A DNA stretch of 33,601 bases, from contig JAPSFM010000051.1 in NCBI GenBank assembly GCA_035063885.1, forward strand, positions 1 to 33,601, in the 5' to 3' direction. Position 1 is the first letter of the stretch; each line of letters begins with the position of its first letter. The DNA comes from CAADGY01 sp900696665 (GTDB lineage Bacteria; Acidobacteriota; Terriglobia; Bryobacterales; Bryobacteraceae). The position numbers and the translations under genes are program-made. Under the pieces are notes generated by a model, which saw only the letters and a list, made by a program, of their open reading frames with translations, did not search any database and was not told the DNA's origin. Positions 16,687-25,322 of the stretch are shown piece by piece.

Positions 16687-17538
16687 TCAGACCCGGTTTA
16701 CACTTGCCATCACTCGCCGGATAAAGGCTAGATTCCGCTTCATGTCCGCTTCAATGGACTTGGACGGAGAACTGGTTTCCAAATTCGCAAACCCGCTAAA
16801 ATCAATGTCCCGGATCGTCCCCATTACTTTCTCAAAATCGATCTTGCCCTCGCCGAGGTAATGAGGGTTATCTTTCAGATGTATCTGGCATATGCGGCGG
16901 CCGCCGAGCCAGCGCATCTCCCGAATTATATCGAAGCCCTGCCCCGTGGAATTTCCAACGTCGTAGTAGACCAGTACCGCTTTGGAGCCGGCGCGCTCCA
17001 TGATCCGGACGTTATCCTCGGCCGATATCGTGTTCTCCAGACCCAGTTTGATTCCGGCTTTCTCCGCTTCAGGCGCCAGTTCTCTCAGGGCATCGCCCAC
17101 ATAGTCCATTTCCTGCCGCGTCGATAGTGCGCCTTTACCAAAGAACGGAAGTAACATTACTTTGGCATCCAGCTTCTTTGTGATGGGAATACCGCTCGTA
17201 ATCCATTTCAGCGCGAGTTTGTCGCTTTTTAAATAGTTGACGTGGAGGATATCGAGGCAGGTGCCTGCCAGCCGCACCTTGTTTTTCTTTGCTTCGGAGA
17301 TGTAGCGTTCCTGGATATCCGGATTATCGAGCGGCAGTTTGCCATCCAACAGGTTGCGGCCAAGACTGACTTCGACCCCTTCGAATCCAAGCTGTCGTGC
17401 CAGCGAAACCGCTTCAAGCTTTCCGGCTTGCCGGAGATTCCAATCTGTAACACCGATTTTCGGCTGGCGCCCGGCGCCGAACGCGCACGGGACGGCTGCG
17501 ACTGCTCCAGCCGAGAGAAATCCTCTGCGCGAGATCAT
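16687..17538 (-). CDS. Second sugar phosphate isomerase/epimerase-like TIM-barrel protein, Tat signal
   Basis: A 283-residue xylose-isomerase-like TIM-barrel protein. Family segments: LGFEGVEVSLGRNL, GIKLGLENTISAEDN (metal-binding Glu region), VYYDVGNSTGQGFD, CQIHLKDN and FSGFANLETSSPSKS (last Glu). The N-terminus MISRRGFLSAGAVAAVPCAFGA is a textbook Tat signal, so it is exported folded, presumably with its metal ion. It is shorter than, and only distantly similar to, the homologue at 4048-4953. It starts 35 bases after the response regulator stop and is probably the last gene of the M24-kinase-regulator operon. Substrate unknown. Confidence 0.82.
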   Translation of the reverse strand: MISRRGFLSAGAVAAVPCAFGAGRQPKIGVTDWNLRQAGKLEAVSLARQLGFEGVEVSLGRNLLDGKLPLDNPDIQERYISEAKKNKVRLAGTCLDILHVNYLKSDKLALKWITSGIPITKKLDAKVMLLPFFGKGALSTRQEMDYVGDALRELAPEAEKAGIKLGLENTISAEDNVRIMERAGSKAVLVYYDVGNSTGQGFDIIREMRWLGGRRICQIHLKDNPHYLGEGKIDFEKVMGTIRDIDFSGFANLETSSPSKSIEADMKRNLAFIRRVMASVNRV

Positions 17539-17573
17539 TTCTTCTCCAAAGCTCGATTCAAATGTACCTGGAA

Positions 17574-18893
17574 TTATACCAGACCCATACGCTCCAGTTT
17601 GCGGTAAAGTGTTTTGCGCTCGATCCCAAGGATTTTTGCGGCGCGGCTCTTGTTTCCACCCGTGGCCGCCAGCACCCGGCGAATCTGATCCATCTCCGTC
17701 TCGGCCAGCGTCTCACCGGCCTGTTCACGCGGTTCGCTTGCCTCTATTGCCATGTCAACCGCGTGCTCGTCGATGCGTCCGCTCGGCGCCAGGATGGTCA
17801 GACGTTCCATCAGATGCTGCAACTGACGCACATTGCCCGGCCAGGTATACTGCTCCATCGCGCGAAGCCCGGCTTCCGTAATTCGCGCCTGCTGTTTATA
17901 CCGCTCGTTGTACTTCTTTAGGAAGAAGTGCGCCAGCAGCGGCAGATCGCCTCGTCTTTCGCAAAGTGGAGGCAGCGTCACCCGCACCACGTTCAGGCGA
18001 AACCACAGATCTTCGCGGAATTTGCCTTCTTCCACCATCTTCTGGAGATTGCGGTTCGTAGCGGCGATGACGCGCACATCCACTTTTCGCGCGCGCGCCG
18101 AGCCGAGCGGCCGCACTTCCCGCTCTTGCAGGAAACGCAGCAGCTTCAGTTGGAAATTGAGCTCGATATCGCCGATTTCATCCAAAAAAACCGTACCCAG
18201 GTTCGCCGTTTCGAACACACCCAAACGGTCACGGTCGGCGCCTGTATAAGCGCCTTTAAGAGCGCCGAACAACTCGCTTTCGAGCAGAGCCGGAGCGATC
18301 GAGGCGCAATCGACCGGAACAAACGGGTGCTCGGCGCGCGTGCTGTTGCGATGAATCATCCGTGCGATGAGTTCCTTACCGGTCCCCGTTTCTCCCTCGA
18401 TGAGGACGGTGGCGTCGGTCGGCGCAACACGCGAGACCACTTTGTAAATCGCAATCATTTTCGGCGAACTGCCAATCATCTCGCTTTCCGGCAGATCGTC
18501 CACGTCGCTTTCGTCTTCGTCCGTGCCGCCCGAAATGCTCTCCGCGGCCTTCTTGACCGTTTCGAGCATCTGATCCAGCTCAAAAGGTTTTGCGATGTAG
18601 TCGAACGCGCCGCCGCGGGTGGCCGCCATCACGGTTTCCATCGTTCCGCGGGCGGTCATCAAAATGACGGCACAGGAGGGATTGCTCGTTCGCGCCGCTT
18701 CGAGGACGTCGAGTCCGGTTCGCTCGTCCAGATAGATATCGGAAATAACAATCGGAAAGTCACCGCTCCGCAATTTCTCGATGGCATCCCGTGTGGTTGA
18801 GACGGCTTCCACCTGAAAGCCTTCCATCTCGAGAAAAGTGACAATAGTCGTGCGGACGGCAGAATCGTCTTCGACCACTAGCAAACGCTGCAA
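17574..18893 (-). CDS. NtrC-family sigma-54-dependent response regulator
   Basis: A 439-residue, three-domain activator. The receiver domain (1-115) has acidic pocket E8/D9/D10, phospho-acceptor Asp52, Thr80 and Lys102. The AAA+ domain has Walker A GETGTGKE (167-174), Walker B VFLDEIGD and the sigma-54 contact loop GAYTGA (214-219), a Phe-to-Tyr variant of GAFTGA. The Fis-type helix-turn-helix lies at the C-terminus (NKSRAAKILGIERKTLYRKL). The start is TTG, supported by AGGGAG 5 nt upstream; no ATG is available. It lies 55 bases downstream of the CHASE2 kinase, its likely partner. It should activate RpoN-dependent promoters; no -24/-12 site was noticed in the window. Confidence 0.92.
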   Translation of the reverse strand: MQRLLVVEDDSAVRTTIVTFLEMEGFQVEAVSTTRDAIEKLRSGDFPIVISDIYLDERTGLDVLEAARTSNPSCAVILMTARGTMETVMAATRGGAFDYIAKPFELDQMLETVKKAAESISGGTDEDESDVDDLPESEMIGSSPKMIAIYKVVSRVAPTDATVLIEGETGTGKELIARMIHRNSTRAEHPFVPVDCASIAPALLESELFGALKGAYTGADRDRLGVFETANLGTVFLDEIGDIELNFQLKLLRFLQEREVRPLGSARARKVDVRVIAATNRNLQKMVEEGKFREDLWFRLNVVRVTLPPLCERRGDLPLLAHFFLKKYNERYKQQARITEAGLRAMEQYTWPGNVRQLQHLMERLTILAPSGRIDEHAVDMAIEASEPREQAGETLAETEMDQIRRVLAATGGNKSRAAKILGIERKTLYRKLERMGLV

Positions 18894-18948
18894 ACGAACT
18901 CCCTAAATTGAAGAAAAGCGAGAAATATTGCAGATGTAAACGTTCATT

Positions 18949-20847
18949 TTACTTGATTTGCCGCTCTTGCACGGAACTATCGGCGCTATCACCGCCTGGT
19001 AATGCCGTGGCGGGCACCACCAGCGTGAAACACGAGCCCTTGCCCGGACTGCTGGTCACTTCAATGGAACCCCCGTGGCTGACTACAATCTGTTCCACAA
19101 TCGAGAGGCCGATTCCCGTGCCGGCTTCTCCGGACGCTTCGGCCCTCTTAGTGCGGTAGAACTTCCGGAATATGTTCCGCAGATCGCTTTCATCCATGCC
19201 GATACCCTGATCCTGAACACGGATCCGGATGGTCCCTCCATCCTGCACGGCTGTGACGGATACCTGCGTCGCCGCGGGCGAGTATTTGATGGCATTGGTC
19301 AACAGGTTGTAGACGGCGTACTCCATCAGTTCCCGGTCTCCGTTCAATAAGGCGTTGTCGGTTCGTCCGCTCACAATCGCGATTTGTTTCCGCTCGGCCA
19401 GCGGAGCCACGCGGGCGAGCGATGGCTCGAGCAGGCGGCGCAATTCGAACGTTTCCTTTTTGAGTTGCATCTCGCCTTCGGAAAGACGCTCGACGTTGAG
19501 AAAAGTCTGGATCATACCGGAGAGCCGCTTCGATTCCGAGTTGATGACTTCTGCGATCTGCTTTCGTTTTTCGTCGCTGAAGTTGTACCGGCCGATCAGT
19601 TCGCTTGAGCCCTGAATGGCCGTGAGTGGAGTTTTCATCTCGTGTGTCACGAACCGGATCGCCTGTTGATACCGGAAGCGTTCCGCCTCGGTCCGGCGAA
19701 GCCTGCGCCGGATAACGAAATGCTGGTAGGAGGCGGCCACTCCGACACTGAGCCAGGCCGATGTGGTGGGCCCGAAAACCGGAAAGACGACATTGCGGGA
19801 GAAAAGGACAAACGGAAGCACCATGACGCTGGCCACCAGCAGTCCTCCCAGCGAGTATGCTCCCCAGCCATCCCGATACCAGAAAATCAGCCCGGCCAGC
19901 GCCACCAGTAGCGCGCAGAATCCGAGGACCGGGAGTTGACCGGCCGTCGTGAAGAATTGCTGCCCGGCAAGAGTTTCATAGGCGTGTGCGTGGACTTCCA
20001 CGCCGGGCGTGGCCTGCCCGTAAGAGGTTGGGATTAGTGGGCGGTCCCGTGCTGCGGATTGGGAAGTTACACCGATAAACACCACCTTGTCCCGGAACAA
20101 CCGCGCGGTTTCGGGCTTGTCGAGTACATCCTTCACGGAAACCGTGGAGATCCGGGAGCGGCCTTCCGCATCTGGCGGAACATACCTCACCCGCATTTGC
20201 CGGTCCGGACCGGATGCTGGAATGCGAACTCCGCCCAACTCAATATCCTCAGGGGACTCTATCAGCGGTCCCGCCGGGTGGGATAGGCGGAAGGCTTCGA
20301 GCGATAGCGCCCAGCGGCGCCGGCCGTTGGCCACCGCCTGCAAAGGAATCTGGCGGGTTACGGAGTCCAGTTTGTCCGCTCCGCCGTGCACATGACCAAG
20401 TGCTTCCGCTGTCCCACGAAACACCGGCGCGGGGTCCTGCCAACCGCCGGGGACGATATCGCAGGGCAGCACGAGGTGGCGCACGCTTCGAAAGGCTGCC
20501 GCCAGACGCCGATCCGCTTCCCGGGCCGCCTGATCCGCTCCGGCGTCGGCGAGAATGATATCGACCGCCACTGCTTTCGGTTTCTGGCGCGAGACAAGAT
20601 CCAGGACTTCGGCAAGCACAGATCGTAGCTGACTCATGCCGCCCGTCTCGCGCAGCGTACGATCGTCGAAGGCAAGCACCACGCTGTCCATGGTGGGGGG
20701 CGGAGAAGCCGTCAACCGGAACATGAAGTCGTACGCGTAGTTGTCGATCTGCGTTCCGGGCGCGGTCCATCCCCAGGCGACCGCCAGCAGAAACACGGCT
20801 GTCAGCGCTGCAATGTAACCGGCGGACGGCTTATCGGGACGGCGCAT
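18949..20847 (-). CDS. CHASE2-domain sensor histidine kinase
   Basis: A 632-residue membrane sensor. It has one N-terminal membrane helix, an extracytoplasmic CHASE2 domain (DNYAYDFMFRL, VVLAFDDRTL, PKAVAVDIILAD, VFIGVTS), then three closely spaced helices before the cytoplasmic kinase, the standard CHASE2 arrangement. HisKA has FVTHEMKTPL with His402; HATPase_c has the N box (YNLLTNAIKYSP), G1 DQGIGMD and G2 GTGIGLSIVEQIV. I use ATG 20847, 17 bases inside the M24 gene; a TTG at 20886 would extend it by 13 residues. The overlap suggests coupled translation with the peptidase. It presumably phosphorylates the adjacent NtrC-type regulator. Signal unknown. Confidence 0.9.
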   Translation of the reverse strand: MRRPDKPSAGYIAALTAVFLLAVAWGWTAPGTQIDNYAYDFMFRLTASPPPTMDSVVLAFDDRTLRETGGMSQLRSVLAEVLDLVSRQKPKAVAVDIILADAGADQAAREADRRLAAAFRSVRHLVLPCDIVPGGWQDPAPVFRGTAEALGHVHGGADKLDSVTRQIPLQAVANGRRRWALSLEAFRLSHPAGPLIESPEDIELGGVRIPASGPDRQMRVRYVPPDAEGRSRISTVSVKDVLDKPETARLFRDKVVFIGVTSQSAARDRPLIPTSYGQATPGVEVHAHAYETLAGQQFFTTAGQLPVLGFCALLVALAGLIFWYRDGWGAYSLGGLLVASVMVLPFVLFSRNVVFPVFGPTTSAWLSVGVAASYQHFVIRRRLRRTEAERFRYQQAIRFVTHEMKTPLTAIQGSSELIGRYNFSDEKRKQIAEVINSESKRLSGMIQTFLNVERLSEGEMQLKKETFELRRLLEPSLARVAPLAERKQIAIVSGRTDNALLNGDRELMEYAVYNLLTNAIKYSPAATQVSVTAVQDGGTIRIRVQDQGIGMDESDLRNIFRKFYRTKRAEASGEAGTGIGLSIVEQIVVSHGGSIEVTSSPGKGSCFTLVVPATALPGGDSADSSVQERQIK

Positions 20848-22114
20848 ACGGCTTCCGTTCAGCCAGGAACCGTTCGATCGCTTCAACGTCTTTTGGCAGA
20901 CTCTCCGTCAGAACCTTGGCGCCGTTTTCCGTAATGAGGATCATGTCCTCGATGCGGACACCAATATTTTCCTCGGGCAGGTAGATGCCGGGTTCCACGG
21001 TGATGATCATGCCGGGCGCCAGCGGCATGGCCGGATCGTTCGCGTCGTGAACCTCCAAGCCAACGTGATGACTGACCCCGTGGGTGAAATACTTTCCCAG
21101 TGTGTTGCCCTGCTGGTCCTTTCCGTGCGAGTCAATATAGTCGTAGGCGACTCTGTACAGGCTGTTAGCTGTGGTTTTTCCGATGGTCATGCCCGGCCGT
21201 GCCGCCGCTATGGCGGTGCTCTGCGCTCCGAGCACGATGTTGTAGATCTCCTTTTGCCGGCTCGTAAACTTGCCATTTACCGGAATCGTGCGTGTAATGT
21301 CGGCTGCATAGCCGCCGCACTCGGCGCCCGCATCCACCAGCAGCAGGTCGCCGGAATCCATGCGCCGGCTGTTGGCCGAATAATGCAGGACTGTGGCATT
21401 GGGTCCGGACCCGACGATATGCGCGTAGGCGGGACCCGCGCAGCCACTTTCGAGGAATACGGAAGTCAGCGTAGCCGCCAGTTGATACTCGTACAGACCC
21501 GCGGCTGCGCGCTGCCAGATTGCACGATGGCCATGAATGCTGACGTCGATCGACCGGCGGATCAGGTCCTGTTCGTGTGCGGACTTGACCATCCGCAGCC
21601 TGGCGATCGCGGGCGCGGCATCCTGAATGGAACGCATCGCCAGCAGACGCTCGAGCCGTGCCGCAGCCGGCTTTCCTTTGAGAAGGTAAACCTTCGGAGC
21701 CGCCTCGAGATAGCGAACCACCTGCGACTCGAACGACTCCGTTGACAACACCTTCTCGAAACCGGTGCGCTTCCGTATGTCGCGGTCATCCGGGGAAGCC
21801 TTCCTGCCAGTCCACTTTTCGGCCTCCGGATTGCGGCGTGGCACGAACAGAACTTCGTCCCCGGGCGTCATCAGCAGGATGGCTCCGGGCTCCGCCCACC
21901 CGGTCAGATAGTAAAAATTCGGCTCTTGCAAGAAACCTGTACGGAGATCGCCAGCCTCTTCGGTGTTCCCCTCGAGGATGATTACGCCGTCCGCAATCAC
22001 CTCCCTCAGGTTTGCACGGCGGCTACGATACTCGTCTGTGGCGGAATGGTCGGGTTTTACCGCTGCCGGCGTGAGCAGCGTCAGCAGGATACTACCCCAG
22101 ACAATCCAACGCAT
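20831..22114 (-). CDS. Xaa-Pro aminopeptidase-like M24B metallopeptidase, exported
   Basis: A 427-residue M24 peptidase. An N-terminal signal (VWGSILLTLLTPAAV) precedes an AMP_N domain (YRSRRANLREVIADGVIILEG, YYLTGWAEPGAIL). The catalytic pita-bread domain shows all five metal ligands: VDAGAECGGYAADITRT (two Asp), HHVGLEVHD (His), VEPGIY (Glu) and VRIEDM (Glu). It should remove N-terminal residues preceding proline in the periplasm. It is the first gene of a minus-strand operon with the CHASE2 kinase and NtrC-type regulator. A TATACT hexamer ends 8 nt before the ATG. Confidence 0.9.
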   Translation of the reverse strand: MRWIVWGSILLTLLTPAAVKPDHSATDEYRSRRANLREVIADGVIILEGNTEEAGDLRTGFLQEPNFYYLTGWAEPGAILLMTPGDEVLFVPRRNPEAEKWTGRKASPDDRDIRKRTGFEKVLSTESFESQVVRYLEAAPKVYLLKGKPAAARLERLLAMRSIQDAAPAIARLRMVKSAHEQDLIRRSIDVSIHGHRAIWQRAAAGLYEYQLAATLTSVFLESGCAGPAYAHIVGSGPNATVLHYSANSRRMDSGDLLLVDAGAECGGYAADITRTIPVNGKFTSRQKEIYNIVLGAQSTAIAAARPGMTIGKTTANSLYRVAYDYIDSHGKDQQGNTLGKYFTHGVSHHVGLEVHDANDPAMPLAPGMIITVEPGIYLPEENIGVRIEDMILITENGAKVLTESLPKDVEAIERFLAERKPYAPSR

Positions 22115-22122
22115 TCAGTACA

Positions 22123-22128
22123 AGTATA
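22123..22128 (-). promoter_or_regulatory. -10-like TATACT before the M24 peptidase gene
   Basis: On the minus strand TATACT lies 8 nt from the ATG at 22114, predicting a nearly leaderless mRNA. No -35 match is seen at the expected distance, so the call is tentative. Confidence 0.35.
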
Positions 22129-22178
22129 GCCGCCCTGTTCCGGCTGGCGGCATGGGACAGCAGAACGTAAATAACCGT

Positions 22179-22190
22179 TACAAGCTTGTA
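22179..22190. repeat. 12-bp perfect palindrome in the M24/RRM divergent gap
   Basis: TACAAGCTTGTA is a perfect palindrome between the divergent M24 and RRM genes. A 7-base GTACAAG at 22118-22124 is repeated inverted as CTTGTAC at 22185-22191. It may be an operator for either gene; there is no further evidence. Confidence 0.3.
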
Positions 22191-22224
22191 CATGAGAGCG
22201 GTTCTCCTTAAGGTGGAGGAGTCT

Positions 22225-22229
22225 AGGAG
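22225..22229 (+). promoter_or_regulatory. Ribosome binding site deciding the RRM start
   Basis: AGGAG lies 7 nt before GTG 22237. This site, and the fact that the RRM fold begins at VKRLFVGN, make the GTG the start. The upstream in-frame TTG 22186 and ATG 22192 would only add unrelated residues. Confidence 0.7.
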
Positions 22230-22236
22230 TGATGGC

Positions 22237-22545
22237 GTGAAGAGATTATTCGTTGGAAATGTGCCGTTTCGGGCTAAAGAAGATGAATTGCAGGATTGGT
22301 TTAGCCAATCCGGCATCGATGTAGATTCTGTTCATCTGATCCGCGACCGGACCTCCGGAGAACCAAGGGGTTTCGGATTCGTGGAAGTCTCCGATGATGA
22401 ACAGGCGGAACGGGCTGTACAAGCCTGTAATGGATCGAGCTTTATGGGACGCAGCTTGATTGTCAACGAGGCACGCCCTCGCGGCAGTGGTCCTGTCACA
22501 GGGCAGAGCATGCGAACCGGCCGTTCCGGCGGTATGAACTCATAA
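22237..22545 (+). CDS. Small single-RRM RNA-binding protein
   Basis: A 102-residue protein with one RNA recognition motif. RNP2 is LFVGNV (residues 4-9) and RNP1 is RGFGFVEV (44-51), with the two RNA-stacking aromatics of RNP1 and the one of RNP2 in place. The tail is short and rich in Gly, Arg and Ser, like the small bacterial RRM (Rbp) proteins of cyanobacteria and others, some of which respond to cold. It binds single-stranded RNA; its targets are unknown. It converges on the aldo/keto reductase gene. Confidence 0.9.
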   Translation: MKRLFVGNVPFRAKEDELQDWFSQSGIDVDSVHLIRDRTSGEPRGFGFVEVSDDEQAERAVQACNGSSFMGRSLIVNEARPRGSGPVTGQSMRTGRSGGMNS

Positions 22546-22565
22546 CAAAACGGCGGTTTCGAGAT

Positions 22566-23534
22566 TTATCGATTGTATCTCGGCGTTATTCCCCTCAACC
22601 TCGCCCACGTCCGGTCACATTCGCCGAGCACATCCGCGGGCAGTGCTCCTTCTTCCGAAGCGCTGAGGTTTTCCTCGATTTGCTGGAGGCTGGACGCGCC
22701 CAGGATGATGCAATCTGCCGGCGTGTGATGAAGGAGCCAGTTCAAGGCAAGGCTGACGAGTGATCGTCCCGTCCGCCGGGCTACCGCGCCGAGTTCGGCC
22801 ACGGCTTCGAACTGGGCGGGGTGCCAATAGCGATCGAGATACATCTGGTTGTCGTCGAATCGCGTTCCTGGCAGTGGCGCTTCCGATTTATGTTTGCCTG
22901 TGAGCAACCCGCCCGCGAGCGGATTATAGATCACGGTGGAAACGTCCATCTCCTTCGCCATGGGAAGAAACTCCTGCTCGATTCCACGTGCCAGCAGGTT
23001 GTACATCGGCTGGCTGATATAGGGTGCGGCATAGCCGGAAGTTTCCGCAATCCACAGCATTCGGGTTATCTGCCAGGAGCTGTAGTTGGAGCTTGCGGGG
23101 TAGAGGACCTTTCCATCGCGCACAAGCCGGTCCATGGCCTCCAGCGATTCCTCCATCGGGACCGAGTAGTCCGGCTGGTGCATGTAATAGATGTCGAGGT
23201 AATCCGTGCCGAGCCGCTTGAGCGAAGCCTCCACTGCACGAAGGATGGCGGTTCGCGAAAGTCCGCTTTCGTTCGGCGTGTCACCCATTTTGCCGAAGAC
23301 CTTGCTTGCCAGCACGATTCCGTTCCGCTTTTGCCCAAGGGCCCTTCCGAGCATTACCTCGGAGGTCCCTTTGTTGTAGATATTGGCGGTATCGAAGAAA
23401 TTAACGCCTGCATCCAGACAGCGATTTACGATGGCTTCCGCACACGCCTGATCTACCTGGCTTCCAAACGTCATCGTGCCAAAGCACACACGGGAAACCG
23501 TCAGGTCGGTCCGCTTCAGGGTAGTTTTTTCCAT
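22566..23534 (-). CDS. Aldo/keto reductase
   Basis: A 322-residue NADPH-dependent aldo/keto reductase of the potassium-channel-beta/YghZ-like branch. The catalytic tetrad is visible: Asp and Tyr in NFFDTANIYNKG, Lys in VLASKVFG and His in IYYMHQPD. The C-terminus has the cofactor segment ADCIILGASSLQQIEENL. No signal peptide. It reduces carbonyl or sugar substrates in the cytoplasm; the substrate cannot be read. The ATG start directly opens MEKTTLKRTDLTVSRVCFGT, as usual for the family. Confidence 0.92.
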   Translation of the reverse strand: MEKTTLKRTDLTVSRVCFGTMTFGSQVDQACAEAIVNRCLDAGVNFFDTANIYNKGTSEVMLGRALGQKRNGIVLASKVFGKMGDTPNESGLSRTAILRAVEASLKRLGTDYLDIYYMHQPDYSVPMEESLEAMDRLVRDGKVLYPASSNYSSWQITRMLWIAETSGYAAPYISQPMYNLLARGIEQEFLPMAKEMDVSTVIYNPLAGGLLTGKHKSEAPLPGTRFDDNQMYLDRYWHPAQFEAVAELGAVARRTGRSLVSLALNWLLHHTPADCIILGASSLQQIEENLSASEEGALPADVLGECDRTWARLRGITPRYNR

Positions 23535-23572
23535 TGGCTGCGATTGTAGCAGCCCGCTGGCGCCCCTCGTCG

Positions 23573-24541
23573 TCAGGCAGGCCGTGCGGGGCGGTTCGGA
23601 CGATTCGGCCGGTGAGGACGCACGGGCGCCGTGCGGTGATTGCGGATCATCTCTTCGAGCTGTGCTTCGGGAACGGCCATGGAAAACGTCAGCCGGTTCG
23701 CTTCGGTCTTGATTTCCAGGGAGTTCAGCAGATCCGCCAGCACCTGAGGCCTGGGATTGCCGGAACGCAATTGCACCAGTCCGGCAACGAACCGAAAAAC
23801 ATCAGCCAGAGCGGTAGCGTCCTTGTCCGAGCGCGCAATTGCTTCTCCGGAGATTCTCATCGACGGGCCGAATTCAATCCCGGAACTTATTTCCTCAACG
23901 GCTTCCAGCGACTGGGCGTTCAGGCGAGACGCTCCGTGGCGGCGGGCATGCCCCTGAGCCAGACCGGCGGGATTTCTCACAAACGCCCACGCATCGTAAC
24001 GGGCGCTCAAACCGTCCAGCTTCCGCACCGTCGCCGCATCCACGGCGGGCATGGCTGCGGCGCGGCGATCCAGCGCGGCACGCACTTCTCCGGCTTCTCC
24101 CGCAATGGCGAACGTACCGTTCACCACGGCGACTACGCTCTTGCTATCCGCCTTCGGGGAAATGAGATCGGCGTCGTTGTACTTCGTCGCGGTGCCGCCT
24201 TTGCGAGCGACCGCGGAGAGGATCTGCTGCGTATTGAAGATGCCTCTAACCGCCAAAATTCCGCTTCCGTGTTTGCCGTCTTTCGAGGAAACCAGAATTT
24301 CATCGATGTCGCGGCGTGGGTCCAAGCCTGTTTCCAGAATAAATTCCTGAAACTTCCGGTCCTCGCCTTCGGTTTGCGACAGCAGAAACTTCCCGAAATC
24401 CGAAGCTTTGATCCGCCGGGCATTCACACCTGCTACTACCCGGGCGTCGGGCATGACGGTGTTCAGCAGTGTGGTGTCAACCGCCGGCGCCGGGATTCCC
24501 AGGAGCATCGCTACAAAGAGGGAGCTCGCAAATTTTGGCAT
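23573..24541 (-). CDS. Secreted protein of unknown function with PNRP-repeat tail
   Basis: A 322-residue protein that I do not recognise with certainty. It has a signal peptide (FASSLFVAMLLGIPAPA) followed by 'NTVMPDARVVAGVNARR' and repeated patterns of the type ILVSSKDG, AVVNGTFAIAGEAGEV and RYDAWAFVRNP. These resemble the repeating beta-alpha units of predicted secreted acidobacterial proteins of the DUF3352 kind. The C-terminus is HRPNRPNRPARPA, a short Pro/Arg/Asn repeat that may be a disordered or envelope-binding tail. No catalytic motif is visible. The start is ATG 24541 with a GAGAG-like site upstream. It lies 72 bases after the PEP-CTERM gene and may share its transcript. Confidence 0.75.
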   Translation of the reverse strand: MPKFASSLFVAMLLGIPAPAVDTTLLNTVMPDARVVAGVNARRIKASDFGKFLLSQTEGEDRKFQEFILETGLDPRRDIDEILVSSKDGKHGSGILAVRGIFNTQQILSAVARKGGTATKYNDADLISPKADSKSVVAVVNGTFAIAGEAGEVRAALDRRAAAMPAVDAATVRKLDGLSARYDAWAFVRNPAGLAQGHARRHGASRLNAQSLEAVEEISSGIEFGPSMRISGEAIARSDKDATALADVFRFVAGLVQLRSGNPRPQVLADLLNSLEIKTEANRLTFSMAVPEAQLEEMIRNHRTAPVRPHRPNRPNRPARPA

Positions 24542-24613
24542 TTTGGTGTCTCTCTCAATTATGCGAACGTCACCAGGGGTGGAAAAGTTCCACTAACTTT
24601 TCGTGAAGAGGCG

Positions 24614-25288
24614 CTATTTCCTGCGGCGTCTCGCCAGGGCGAGCCCGGCCAATCCAGCCGCCGCAAGCAGGTACGTGTGAGGCTCCGGAGTGAATGCAGT
24701 AGACTGGTCATCGCTGGTGAGCCGGAAGGTGTCGAACGTCCAGGCCCCACTGTAGGATGGTACGTTCCCCGCGCGCTCGAGTCGTATGCCCAGCGAAGTC
24801 AGGCCGCCTCCAATCGCGCTGTTAAAGATCGGCGTGATGAGCAGACTGACGATGCCGCCCTCCACCAGGCCCGGCGTACTCAACGCCCCGGCAAAAGCGA
24901 TTGGAAGGGCTTCGTAGTCGGTCACACTTTCTCTGTTGTTGCCTTGGTACGCGTAAACATTAATGGTGCCCGTCCAGGGCTCGTCATTCACTCCAGCGAA
25001 CAGGCCGCCTGCGCTGTAGATACTAAAAGTGACGAAAACGGAATCGAGCATGCCAAGTCCGGCAAGGTTATATTCCGCGAGCCCCCGAACTTCTTCAGAG
25101 GCATAACTTCCCACTTCCGCTTTTCCGGCTGGATCACCGTAAACGCCTCCGGTGCTGGAATGGTAGTGCGTGCCTCTCGAGTGGGCGCCTCCGGCGGATG
25201 CAACCGAAAAAGTAAAGCCTTCGGTGATGACGCCCGCGCTGCACGTCATGAGACCGAAAGCCAGAAACCCCAGAGAGCGCACTACCAT
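24614..25288 (-). CDS. PEP-CTERM sorting-domain protein
   Basis: A 224-residue exported protein with a signal peptide (RSLGFLAFGLMTCSAGV), a beta-rich body and a C-terminal PEP-CTERM tag: FTPEPHTYLLAAAGLAGLAL followed by ARRRRK. Such tags are recognised by the exosortase EpsH/XrtA and direct proteins to the cell surface or into exopolysaccharide. No exosortase is in the window. The body has DxF-type strands but no enzyme motif; a matrix or adhesion role is an inference from the tag. The start is ATG 25288 rather than 25294, because the GGAGG lies 6 nt before the former and abuts the latter. Confidence 0.88.
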   Translation of the reverse strand: MVVRSLGFLAFGLMTCSAGVITEGFTFSVASAGGAHSRGTHYHSSTGGVYGDPAGKAEVGSYASEEVRGLAEYNLAGLGMLDSVFVTFSIYSAGGLFAGVNDEPWTGTINVYAYQGNNRESVTDYEALPIAFAGALSTPGLVEGGIVSLLITPIFNSAIGGGLTSLGIRLERAGNVPSYSGAWTFDTFRLTSDDQSTAFTPEPHTYLLAAAGLAGLALARRRRK

Positions 25289-25294
25289 GGACAT

Positions 25295-25299
25295 CCTCC
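25295..25299 (-). promoter_or_regulatory. Ribosome binding site deciding the PEP-CTERM start
   Basis: GGAGG on the minus strand directly touches the first ATG (25294) and is 6 nt from the second ATG (25288). Only the second spacing is functional, so translation should begin at 25288. Confidence 0.7.
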
Positions 25300-25322
25300 G
25301 TGTAAAATACCGGCGCCGCCTG

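Noticed and set aside
17928..18800. 290-codon plus-strand frame
   Set aside because: Antisense to the NtrC-type regulator, whose three domains are complete.
22560..22582. Bidirectional terminator between the RRM and aldo/keto reductase genes
   Set aside because: The CGAGAT/ATCTCG stem is only 6 bp with an 11-base loop and no T-tract.
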